This document shows positions 9,823-19,836 of a stretch of 21,055 bases of DNA, piece after piece. Positions within the stretch are counted from its first letter, which is position 1; every line of letters begins with the position of its first letter. This DNA is from Basidiobolus ranarum (lineage: Eukaryota; Basidiobolomycota; Basidiobolomycetes; Basidiobolales). The position numbers and the translations under genes were made by a program. The stretch spans positions 1 to 21,055 of the forward strand of contig JASJQH010007089.1 of assembly GCA_040143965.1 (NCBI GenBank), read 5' to 3'. The notes beneath the pieces were generated by a model, which did no database searches, was not told the origin of the DNA, and saw nothing but the letters and a program-made list of their open reading frames with translations.

Positions 9823-10499
9823 ATTTGGAACTATAATGATCCCAATCCCCCCCCCCAACAAGTGGCAAAACGATAGAAATTCCAAAAGGTGAAATCCTTG
9901 GATTTATATTTTTAGATATGGCAATTCTAGTTAGTGCTATTGAGAAAATCTCACGTTCTCTTTCTGCTATAGGCCAGATTTAGTTTTAGCGGACTTTCAG
10001 GTATAGACATTCAAACCAAACCCTACTGTCAACTGATCTGTCAGTGATTTGTTAATAATATAACTATCAATTTTTGCAATTCCCTGTTCCCTGTCGTGCA
10101 CGCATTTTAACTATTTGGCTAAAAAGCAAGGCAGAAAATATTCCTTATTCTACTGCTCATTATGACTCACATTATTCCAAAATGACATTTAATCATTTAT
10201 TACACACACTTGGGTATTTGTTTGGGATTCGATATGCAACTAAGTTCCTTGCTTGCACCAATCCTCTTTTTTACCTGTGAATTCACTTACTGAATTACAT
10301 TGAGCGAGCATATATTATATAGATAGTACATTAACTATGTGCATGTAATGTTATGTATTTGTTGATCTGAAATTAAGCTTATAAAGTCCTAACTGCCGCC
10401 ACAATCATTACTACGTGTTGATTTTCTAGTTTATACAAGAGAATATCTGATCACATGATGGCTCTTTCAATTAGACCAAGTTTTGGATATTGGTTTATC

Positions 10500-11035
10500 T
10501 GACGTGTTAGTTTGTGCTTTTAACTGTATTTTATACATATATTGACGAACCCTAACCCTCATACTCTATAATGGTTGCTTGACTGTTAATCAGTGGAGAT
10601 TTTCGTGTAACGCATCTTTTCTGAATGAAATACTTGACTACGTCACCTGCCGATATGCTTCGGCCTTTTGTTTCCTGGGTGGTAAAATACCCTCAGAATT
10701 CCGAATATCATTGGCTAAGTTATATCTAAATCGGCCATTTCGAATAGCCTTCGACGTCATATACTGTCCATCTTCATGACGCATATTAATTCTTCACAAA
10801 ATGATGGCATCTGGTGTGTATTTTTGGAAAGGCAATATGAGGCAGAATCTCACTATCAGTCCATCTGCCCTGGCATATTATTTGGGTGATTTGAACACTA
10901 GAGTTATGCTGATACTATCTGCAAAGTCTTGCACTAAGTAACCGATGACGTGAATATATATTGACGTATTTGTGAGTGCTTCCAAATCTTATTTTTTCTT
11001 GAATCTTAACCTATCCTAATCTTCTTTTGACGTCA
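10500..11035 (+). promoter_or_regulatory. cluster of CRE-like (TGACGT) sites upstream of the trehalose gene
   Basis: TGACGT cores on either strand occur at 10500-10506 (TGACGTG), 10639-10645 (TACGTCA), 10752-10759 (CGACGTCA), 10946-10952 (TGACGTG), 10962-10968 (TGACGTA) and 11028-11035 (TGACGTCA, the full palindrome, about 75 bp before the ATG). A TGACGCA lies at 10777-10783. This is the binding motif of CREB/ATF bZIP factors; in fission yeast Atf1 switches on trehalose metabolism genes under stress. Stress control is inferred. Confidence 0.5.
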
Positions 11036-11107
11036 TCTATTAAAGTTGGATACGATCATTTAATACTCCGCACACAGAATTCATCCTTTACTCACTCTCA
11101 CACCAAT

Positions 11108-13634
11108 ATGTCTGCTGAACCTACTTCCCCAACTAAAGACAACTCTAGTTTACGCTTACTAGTAGTATCCAATCGATTACCTGTCACTATCTCAAAGAAC
11201 GAAGATGGTTATCAGTTTAAAATGAGTTCCGGTGGCTTGGTTTCCGCTTTAAGTGGGCTGAAGAAAATGATGACCTTTACTTGGATTGGTTGGCCTGGTA
11301 TGTTTTGTTGCTTTATAGGCTGCTTTATTTGTAAGGATAAAGTGATAGAATACTCACATTTATTCATTTACCTTCAAGGTATTGACATTCCTAAGGAAGA
11401 GCGCGAAGATGTACGTAAGAAGCTTTTGGAGGAGCATTCATGCCTCCCCGTCTTCTTGGACGATGAGACAGCTGATAAACATTACAATGGCTTTTCCAAT
11501 AGGCAAGTATTTAATAGTGAAATACCATGCAACTCTTGGTTTACCAGTTTCTAATATATTTATTTTATCTAGTATTCTGTGGCCTCTTTTCCATTATCAC
11601 CCTGGAGAAATTTCTTTCGATGAAGAGGATTGGGAAGCATATCAAACTGCTAACGCTTGTTTCGCTGACGCTATCAACGAAATAGTAGACGATAATGATC
11701 TTGTATGGGTGCAAGATTATCATCTTATGCTTTTACCTCAGATGCTAAGAGAGAAGATTCAACATAAAAACAATGTTAAAATTGGATGGTTTTTGCATAC
11801 TCCCTTTCCCAGTAGTGAGATTTACAGGTTAGTGATTTTTTTATATTTTAATCCTACTGTAATTTTTTAAACTAACCCTATATTTTATAGAATCCTTCCT
11901 GTCCGAAAGGAGATTCTTTTAGGCGTTCTCAGTGCAGATTTGCTTGGATTTCACACTTATGACTACGCACGTCACTTTCTTTCATCTTGTACACGCATTC
12001 TTGGTCTATCCACTGTACCTAATGGAGTTGAATATGAAGGAAAGCTTGTTCATGTTGGTACATTCCCTATTGGAATTGATCCGGAGAAATTCACCGAAGG
12101 CCTTCAAACTCAAAAGATTCAGGACAGAATCTCTTTCTTAAAGCAGAAGTTCGAAGGAGTTAAAATTCTTGTCGGGGTGGATAGATTGGATTATATCAAG
12201 GGTGTTCCTCAAAAGATGCACGCCTTAGAAGTCTTTTTTACTAAGCATCCTGAATTCATCGGAAAGGTTGTTTTGGTTCAGGTAGCTGTTCCTTCTCGTG
12301 GTGATGTCGAAGAATATCAAATGTTACAAAGTACGGTTAATGAACTTGTCGGTCGAATCAATGGTAAATACGGCACCGTTGAGTATACTCCTATTCATTT
12401 CTTACATAAATCCGTTACCTTTGATGAGCTCGTGTCTTTGTACTCTATCGCCGATGCTTGTATCATTTCTTCCACTCGTGATGGTATGAACTTGGTATCT
12501 TACGAATATATTTCTTGCCAACAAGAGAAGAATGGAGTTCTCGTACTTAGTGAGTTCGCTGGTGCAGCTCAATCTTTGAATGGTTCTATCATTGTAAATC
12601 CTTGGAACACTGAAGAGTTAGCTCAGTCCATGTATGATGCTGTTACTATGCCAGACACTCTTCGTAAATCCAATCACCAAAAACTCTACCGGTACGTAAC
12701 TAAATATACCGCGGCTTATTGGGGTCTCAGTTATGTCAATGAGTTGAGAAGAATTAGTGAGGAGTTTGATCATCATAGATCTCTTCCCAAGCTTGATAGT
12801 CAACTTGTCATCAGCGAATATAAGAAATCCCAAAAGAAAAAGCTCATTCTTTTGGACTACGATGGTACATTAACAGCTACCCATCGACTTCCAGAATTCG
12901 CCAAGCCATCTCCCGAGGTTATTAAAGGTCTCAAAGACCTCGCCGCTAAGCCAGATACATTCGTCTACATTCTTTCAGGTCGCGCTCGTGATCATTTAGA
13001 TTCTTGGTTCCATGATACTGGTGTCGGTCTTTCCGCCGAACATGGATGCTTCTACAAACATCCAGCTAGTCTCAAAGACTTTGATCCCAATCAAACCAGT
13101 GAAGTAGAAAAGGGCAGATTTGTCAAACCCGAGACTAATGGGTGGTTCCGCTTAGTTGAGCAGGTTGATCCTACCTGGCGCGATACTATCCGTCCCCTCT
13201 TCCGACATTATACCGAGAGAACTCCAGGGTCATTTATTGAAGAGAAGGAGATTAATCTTACTTGGCATTATAGAAATGCCGATCCCGAATTTGGAAGCTG
13301 GCAAGCAAGTGAACTACAGATAAACCTGGAGAAATTGCTTAGTCATATGGCGTTGGCAATTGTATTGGGTAACAAAACATTGGAACTTCGACCTTCTTCC
13401 GTAGATAAAGCCACTGCGGTGAAAGCCATCATCAGAGACTTGAACCCCAGTGAGACTGACTTTATCTTCTGCATTGGTGATGGTAAAACGGATGAAGTTG
13501 TATTTAATGTATTGAATGAGATGTCACAAGAAGTCATTACCGCCACAGTTGGAAAGAAACAGACAGATGCCAGTTACTACATTGATGGTGTTCGTGATGT
13601 TACAAACTTGCTTAAAAAGTTAGGTAGTTTGTAG
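11108..13634 (+). CDS. trehalose-6-phosphate synthase / trehalose-phosphatase fusion
   Basis: Four exons: 11108-11297, 11379-11502, 11573-11827 and 11891-13634, giving 770 residues. The N-terminal glycosyltransferase (GT20) half makes trehalose-6-phosphate from UDP-glucose and glucose-6-phosphate; the C-terminal HAD half removes the phosphate. The synthase half keeps the ligand residues known from OtsA/Tps1: SNRLPV (21-26), GGLVSAL (43-49), WIGWPG, HYNGFSN, VQDYHL, GVDRLDYIKG (285-294) and DGMNLVSYEY (387-396). The phosphatase half keeps HAD motif I DYDGT (512-516), the SGR motif and motif IV GDGKTDE (719-725). Both activities therefore look possible in one chain, unlike yeast Tps2, whose synthase half is not active. 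The ATG at 11108 begins MSAEPTSP just before the conserved domain; an upstream in-frame stretch lacks a better ATG. Intron 2 is GC-AG. Trehalose is a cytosolic stress protectant and reserve. An AATAAA lies at 13829-13834. Confidence 0.94.
11503..11572 (+). other. GC-AG intron in the trehalose gene
   Basis: The junction needed to read HYNGFSN-SILWPLFHY in frame is AATAG / GCAAGT ... TTATCTAG / TATTC. No GT donor near it restores the frame. The donor otherwise matches the consensus perfectly, as is usual for GC-AG introns. Length 70 nt. Confidence 0.85.
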
Positions 13635-14050
13635 ACCATTTTCAAACCTTTTTTTACCTCATTGATCACGTCCCACTTCACCTCAACTCATCTCATCTGT
13701 GACATTGTCAATTCAATGGAAAACCTCAGTGCACTTGAGTAACTATTTAAATAATATCCGATCACAATGTACAACCCTTCTATCATACATTTAACAAAAT
13801 CTTTATTCTGATCTTTCTTTACTTTTGTAATAAATTAGTTTGGTCAGCATGTACCAAATTTCATTTTTCTATAATTAAATCCAAGTTACGCCATTGAAAT
13901 ACGATAATTAAAGAGCGAATGAAAGTAGTTTATTGAGACATATCAAGTGTAAGAGATAGTATTGTAATGCAATGCAATGGAACAAAATGAAATCAGCCTA
14001 AGTGTAAGTTTTTAAGGTGAGAGGAGGGGATGTCCCAAAAGAAACTTGAA
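13635..14050. other. convergent 3' intergenic region
   Basis: Separates the 3' ends of the trehalose and glycine cleavage H genes. It contains AATAAA at 13829-13834 on the plus strand, about 195 nt after the trehalose stop. Nothing else was seen. Confidence 0.6.
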
Positions 14051-14506
14051 TTAATGTTCACAATGTGCTTTGTAGGCTGCTTCATCCATTAAAGTATCCA
14101 ATTCCGATAAGTCAGCCAATTTAATCTTGCAAAGCCACCCATCTTCTTCAGGAGAAGTGTTAATAAGATTTGGTTCAGTTTCCAAATTACTATTGGAATC
14201 CACGATCTCACCAGCAAGGGGAGCAAAGATATCTGATGCTGCTTTGACTGATTCTACTGCGCCAATTTGGGCCAAGGATTCAACGGTAATACCAACTTCA
14301 GGACAGTCAACGAAAACCACATCTCCTAATGCCTTTTGGGCGTAATCAGTAATGCCAACGGTACCAACACCATCGGTGACAGAGACCCATTCGTGATCTG
14401 AGGTGTACTTTTTGATGGTGGAGTAGTAAGCGGCTCTAGAGACAGAGACTCTAAGAGAAGGGGTGCAGTTACGAAGAAGAGAAGAGGAGAAGATGCGTAG
14501 AGACAT
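14051..14506 (-). CDS. GCV3: glycine cleavage system H protein, mitochondrial
   Basis: Single exon, 151 residues, full length for a mitochondrial H protein. Residues 1-29 (MSLRIFSSSLLRNCTPSLRV, then SVSRAAYYS) are a typical presequence: Arg, Ser and hydrophobic residues with no acids. The mature domain begins KKYTSDHEWV. The lipoyl attachment site is Lys88 in GAVESVKAASD, in the conserved hairpin. The H protein carries the aminomethyl group between the P, T and L proteins of the glycine decarboxylase complex in the matrix, feeding one-carbon units to folate and lipoic acid to other enzymes. The ATG at 14506 directly starts the presequence. The absence of introns contrasts with the intron-rich GatB gene next door on the same strand, 550 bp upstream. 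Confidence 0.96.
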   Translation of the reverse strand: MSLRIFSSSLLRNCTPSLRVSVSRAAYYSTIKKYTSDHEWVSVTDGVGTVGITDYAQKALGDVVFVDCPEVGITVESLAQIGAVESVKAASDIFAPLAGEIVDSNSNLETEPNLINTSPEEDGWLCKIKLADLSELDTLMDEAAYKAHCEH

Positions 14507-15055
14507 GGTGAATGATGCTGTGAATTGGCAGTGTGAGGATGAGTAAGAGTCGCATGGTGGTTTAATACTAACTCAATGAGCCCCAACTAAGCGAATCTCT
14601 GTCACACTAGATATTTCACTCGGTCACCATATCCTTTGAGTCTCGAATATATTGATTAGATGGAAAGCCACTCTTGAAAGTACCCTCACTCAATTTCTAG
14701 ATACTCCTCTGATTTCCCCCGACATATTCCGTTCTGAGATTCTACTTACCTTTAAAGCTACCTGGTGACACTTATTTCGATACTAGTAAATGATTGTCTA
14801 AACGAGCTGAAAGATTATCTTCACTGGGTGATTATCTTTTACCATGGGGTTTTCAATCAATCCATGAAAAGATATTCCCATCAACGAATCTGAATATGAA
14901 TAGAGACGCTAATTCTAAAAAGTGACTATTGATGTTTATTTTGGAACTTTTGTATCACCAATCTAAGATAATGGTGATCGCAGGCATGCTGATGATATCT
15001 TGAACATGGAAATGGGAATGATTTGGAAAGCAGAGATGTAATATTTCTTCGACAT
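14507..15055. other. intergenic region upstream of GCV3
   Basis: Holds the GCV3 promoter and the 3' end of the GatB gene, both on the minus strand. No coding sequence, repeat or clear motif was recognised. Confidence 0.6.
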
Positions 15056-17331
15056 TCAATAATCTAAATGCTTTTTCAGGATGGAATTTACAAGTGCTGG
15101 ATTGGCCTTTCCTTTAGTTTCCTTCATAATCTGCCCAACAAACCAACCGAATACTCGTTTGTTTCCTTGTTTAACTTTTTGAATTTCCTCGGGATTCTTT
15201 TGAATTAACTCGGAACAAAGTTTTTCCAACGCATTCTCATCTTCAATTTGTTGCCAACCTTTAGCTTTAGCAATGTCTAAAGCATTTCGAGAGTCTCCAT
15301 CCATCATCAAATTTAATATGGATTTCCCAATTTTTCCTGATAAAAAGGTATATGAATTGATATTAGGAAGCAAACTTCTTCAAAGAATCGGACTTATTTA
15401 CCTGATATGATGCCCTCTTCAATCCCTCCGATAATGGATCCTAGTTGCTCTTGGGTAACAGGGTTTTGACTGAAGGAGATTCCTTTGAAAGATAACCGAC
15501 CAAATAGCTCAGAGGTGACCCTATAGCGTTATGTCAAGTCGAATGTCAATATGAATTCTAGAATTGATCAAAATCCAGTCAAATATACCAGCTAAGGGTC
15601 TTATGTGGATCATGTTTTTTGGAGATCTATTGAAGAGGCGTAGTTAGAATCAGGCTGGTATTAAGTCCTACACAGAGTTCATTTACTTGCTCGAAATACT
15701 CTGCGATACCCGGTTCAGCCATCAGTGTGTTACAGTTTTCCAATGATAAGTTATATGTATCTATCAATCTGCTTCTACGAACATCAGGTAGTTCTGGCAT
15801 CTGTTGTTTAGCTTGTTCGATGTACTGGTCTGTCACCTGGAGCACGGGTAAGTCTGGCTCTGGCATGTACCTTGAATATAATTGAAAATGTCAACATACT
15901 TAAATAGGTTATATCATTCAACCAATTAGTACCTATAATCTGGCGCGGTTTCTTTACTTCTTAGTTTGAACGTTTGATTTTGAACAGCATCATATCCTCG
16001 AGTTTCCTGATATACTGTACCACCAGATTCTAAAATCTCAATCTGACGCTGTACCTCTACATCTATTTGAGGCATAGAACTGTAAGAATAGAGTAATCGG
16101 TGGTTCTCTACGATAAACTACTATTACCAATAGCTGACATCAAGACTTTAACACTTCCAAGGTTCTTTAGTTCGCATCGGGTTCCAAAAGGAGTTCCGGG
16201 CTCGTGTATGGAAACATTGACATCACAACGCATTGATCCCTACGATATTGTAGTAAATTGACATAGAGTTAATCAATAAAGAAATCTATTGAAAGGCAAT
16301 ACTTATACGGCTTAAATAAACTACCTCTTCCATATTTCCGTCGGATGATCCGACTGCTCGGAGTAAAGCTTGTAATTTTCGAACCATCAGACCTGCTTCT
16401 AAAGAGGTTCTATTTTGACAATATTAGGTAGCAATTCCCGCTAAATCGTAGCGGAGATCGATTTACAAACCTCATGTCTGGTAATGTGACAATTTCCATA
16501 AGGCCAGTACCGGCGCGATTAAGATCTATCAGAGAAGCGCCAGGTTGTATGTCATGAATACTCTTTCCGGTATCCTTCATAAGATTCAATATGTTGAATA
16601 CTGGAGTTCAATCAGCCCCCATAAAAATATGTCTACTCACTTGCTCTAATTGCAATTGTTCAAGTCCAATTTTCAATGGATATGGAAGCCCATCCAACTC
16701 TCCTAACTCTATATATCCTCCAAGTCCAATAGGATCTATCGACAAAATATCCGTTGTTCGTAAGTACCAAGTATTTTAAAAAATCACTAATGACACATAC
16801 TTGAATGCTGAGTAATTTGGTATCCAGCTGGAATATCGGGATAAAAGTAGTGTTTACGCTCGAATGAAGACTGCTTTTGAACTCGTCCTGAGAGGGCTAA
16901 TATTGTTTTTACAGCTAGCAAGATACATTCCTCATTAACCCTCTTTGTATGAAAAACATCGAGTTTAGTTTTAACTATTCACATTATTAAATGACTGAAA
17001 TATATGTAATACTCACAGGTAAGGTACCGGGAAAGGCTGCATCAAAGGCTGAGTATTTGGTATTTACAGGTTCATTGAAAGAAGTGGGTGTAACTGTAAT
17101 GAAATATAAGAGGTGGAATGTTACAATATGTTGGATATTGGATAGTTATACGCGAGCATGTGTACCAGAAAATAGTTTGCTACGTGAATTTATTTGAGCG
17201 TGAACCTCAAGCCCCACAATGACCTCCCAAGTGCGAGTTTTCCCGGCAATAAGTGCAGGTCTTGCTTGAGTTGAAGCCCATCTCTTCAACGGGAAACGTT
17301 TGATATTGGATAAACAAGTTGTTCTAAACAT
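15056..17331 (-). CDS. glutamyl-tRNA(Gln) amidotransferase subunit B, mitochondrial (GatB/Pet112)
   Basis: Twelve exons on the minus strand: 17331-17166, 17093-17017, 16942-16801, 16735-16641, 16574-16471, 16409-16325, 16239-16128, 16062-15933, 15870-15687, 15626-15589, 15520-15402 and 15336-15056, giving 510 residues. All eleven introns (60-85 nt) are GT-AG and in frame. With GatA and GatF/GatC the enzyme converts misacylated Glu-tRNA(Gln) to Gln-tRNA(Gln) in mitochondria. The start at 17331 gives a presequence ([20 protein letters not shown]). Then come the family signatures [61 protein letters not shown] and RCDVNVSI. The C-terminal YqeY-like tail ([19 protein letters not shown]) binds tRNA. 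Pet112 is the yeast name. The catalytic domain and tail appear complete. The first donor (GTACAC) is weak, and a 38-nt exon sits near the 3' end. Confidence 0.94.
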
Positions 17332-17432
17332 ATTCCAATGTACAAGAAATGAAATGAGACTACTTAGTTTCGGACTACGTGAATTTTTTCCATTCAAATC
17401 TTAATGCAGTTTTTCTAACTTCGGGTTGAACC

Positions 17433-17455
17433 AAAATTGGAGATAATCCAATTTT
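17433..17455. promoter_or_regulatory. two face-to-face CCAAT boxes in the GatB/CCA spacer
   Basis: A perfect inverted repeat, AAAATTGG-AGATAAT-CCAATTTT, places a CCAAT box on each strand (17436-17440 minus, 17448-17452 plus). It lies about 100-120 bp before the GatB ATG and about 130-145 bp before the CCA-enzyme ATG. In fungi the HAP (NF-Y) complex binds CCAAT and controls many mitochondrial genes. A role here is inferred from position and symmetry. Confidence 0.5.
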
Positions 17456-17579
17456 ATTGCATAAATAGGATGGACTTTAACTGAATTTCCAATACATCGT
17501 AGTTATATTTAAGTCAACTAAAAATTGCCACTTTTTTTAACGGTTGAAACGGTTCTTGAACATAGTCTACAAAAAAGGG

Positions 17580-19836
17580 ATGTTTAGACGTGGTTGCCTC
17601 AAGCTTCCTCATTTCTCTAATATATCTTTGTTGAATAAAACGTTCACAAATAGAAGCCAGAATTTATATTTACCGAGACTGTTCAATTTTTCAACCCTAT
17701 CTAGTGATATGAATATACAACTAACCGAGACAGAAACTAAACTGTGCAATTTGCTTAATGAAGTAGCATTGCATCTTCAAAAAACCCGTAAAGACTTATC
17801 ACCTGTAGAACTTCGAATTACCGGTGGCTGGGTACGAGATAAGGTAAAAATATTTTTGATTTCTTATCATCATGAGCGACGCATACTACAGATAAACCAC
17901 AACTTAACCTGACTTTTAGTTATTAGGCTTAGACTGTAATGACATTGATGTTTCAGTAGATACCATGACTGGCCACCAGTTTGCCACTCACTTAAATACT
18001 TACCTACTTTCAAATGGAGTACCTCAAACACAACTTTCCAAAATCGAACTTAACCCAAAGCAATCTCAGCATCTTGAAACTTGTACTACCAAAGTATTCG
18101 ATACTGAATTAGATTTTGTAAACCTACGAAACGAAATTTATAACTCGGATTCTCGGATTCCCGTGGAAATAGTATGTATAAACAATAGTTATTACCATAG
18201 TCAAAGTATCCCCGCTTATTAGGTATATTTAGACCTTTGGAACTCCCGAACAAGACTCTTATCGACGTGATATTACAATTAATGCTCTTTTCTTCAACAT
18301 TCATACTCGACAAGTAGAAGACTTTACTCAAATGGTAAATTCAAGGTTTAATCTAACTGTTTGATAACCCACTGATTCATTTGATTTAGGGATTAAATGA
18401 CCTTCGTGAAAAATTGATACGTACACCCATTCCCACCTCCAAATCGTTTCGTGATGATCCTTTAAGAATTATGCGGTGTATTCGATTTGCAAGTAGATTT
18501 CAATTCAAATTGAGCGAGGAAATACAAACAACCATTAACTCTGAGGAAGTTAAGGTATTAGAAGGGTTTAGATGATTCGAATATATGCGCATATATTTAT
18601 TCTCTCTTTAATATAAATATAGAGCGATTTTGCTCACAAGGTCAGCAGAGAGAGATCCGGAATAGAGTTGGAGAAAATGCTTCAAGGCAGGTCAAATACC
18701 AATGGATTTACCTCTTATCTGACGTATTAATCCAAGTTCATACAGGGCCTTATCCTTTCCAATCTCTTTCGTTGATTCATTCTCTTGGATTATACAACAT
18801 CATATTCCAGGCGCCACCTACGATCGATGTATCACAAATACCTCCACCTACTCTAGGCGTTCATCTATCAGAAACCGCAAACTGGTAGATTTGTACATAG
18901 TAACTTCAGAGTTACAATTCCCAATGATTTAATGTATTTTCCAACTGGATATAGGCTTTTGAACCAGAATCTTTTTGAACTACCAAAGATAGATAATGAA
19001 GAGCGAAAATGCCTCTTTATAGCCACCGTCTTGGCTCCTTTCAAGGGACTGACAATCGTGGAGAAGAAAACTCGAATCGTATCGGCAGTACAATGCGTTG
19101 TTCGAGACAGCATCAAGGTGATTGATTTAACTTTCAACTCGTAATATGTTCAAGAACTAAACTCTCTTTGATTTGAAGTGGAACAGTGCCGATACCGATA
19201 CCATTACAAAACTGGTTAATTCCTCAGATTCTGTGACCAATATATTAGAGCCTCCTACATCAACTTGGAGTCGTTCTGCGCTAGGTAAAATCTTATTTCT
19301 CAGGAATATTTACACCGTGTCTAATGATAGCAATCATCATTCACTTAGGAATGTTGGTAAGATCCTTGGGACAGAAGTGGAGAGTGACATTCTTATTGGC
19401 CTTAGCTTGGGAGTTACTGCCTCATTATGAAAGCATTCGATCCAATACAATTGGTAAATTCAAAAAAGATTGCCCGTTAATTAATGAAGTCTGACACTCT
19501 TCTAATCTATAGCTGATGATATCTCCTTGATTATATCAAAGTATCAACGCGCTCTTGAACTGATATCTGAATATGAATTGAATGAATGCTATCAATGGAA
19601 ATACCTAGTCGATGTATGTGTCCGAAAATATAGCTGATCAATGATGAAAAACCAATTGTAACAATGTCTATTCCATGATATAGGGAAAGCAAGTAGCCAA
19701 AATTCTACAACTCCGACCTGGGCCGCAAGTCAAAGTGCTTTTGGAGCATGTTATGGTTTGGCAACTTGATAATCCATCAGGAACCAAAGAAGAATGTATC
19801 AAGTATGTAACTGAAGAGTTACCAAAGTATGTGTAA
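17580..19836 (+). CDS. CCA1: CCA-adding tRNA nucleotidyltransferase
   Basis: Eleven exons: 17580-17843, 17920-18171, 18233-18334, 18390-18554, 18623-18686, 18746-18828, 18872-19117, 19179-19284, 19349-19453, 19513-19613 and 19684-19836, giving 546 residues, the usual fungal length. The enzyme adds or repairs the 3' CCA end of every tRNA. Seen: RITGGWVRDKLLG (nucleotide-binding motif), the metal-binding pair in NDIDVSVD, FGTPEQDSYRRDITINAL, DPLRIMRCIRFASRF (motif C/D region), the KVSRERSGIELEKML flexible-loop segment, then a helical body and tail (RPGPQVKVLLEHVMVWQLDNP). The first ATG (17580) gives a 43-residue presequence-like leader; a second in-frame ATG (17709, MNIQLTETETKLC) starts at the conserved domain, which fits mitochondrial and cytosolic forms from one gene, as known for yeast CCA1. 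Intron 5 is GC-AG and intron 6 is only 43 nt. Confidence 0.93.
18687..18745 (+). other. GC-AG intron in the CCA-enzyme gene
   Basis: Reading KMLQG-PYPFQSLSLIHSLG in frame needs CTTCAAG / GCAGGT ... CATACAG / GGCC, a 59-nt intron with a GC donor. The two GT sites nearby (AG/GTCAAA and AC/GTATTA) leave the wrong phase for every available acceptor. Confidence 0.75.

Larger units (their letters stand above)
9534..11107. other. long divergent intergenic region
   Basis: 1.57 kb between the starts of the coiled-coil gene and the trehalose gene. Open frames at 10074-10280 and 10579-10779 (+) show no family resemblance, signal peptide or splice logic, so they are not called. The region holds a 10-C run (9847-9856), a candidate promoter for the coiled-coil gene (9715-9822) and a cluster of TGACGT sites before the trehalose gene (10500-11035). 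Confidence 0.6.

Noticed and set aside
9847-9856. Run of ten C residues
   Set aside because: A simple homopolymer with no partner or conserved context; possibly variable or a sequencing artefact.
10550-10559. Telomere-like CCCTAACCCT
   Set aside because: Less than two repeat units, with no further copies nearby; expected by chance in AT-rich DNA.
10074-10779. Two small open frames (10074-10280 and 10579-10779, plus strand) in the long spacer
   Set aside because: No signal peptide, domain, low-complexity bias or splice partner. Lengths are normal for chance frames.
18872-18886. Reading straight through from PPTID into a frame ending SETANW before a stop
   Set aside because: It would truncate the CCA enzyme before its conserved tail. 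A 43-nt intron restores the frame into the MYFPTGYRL segment.
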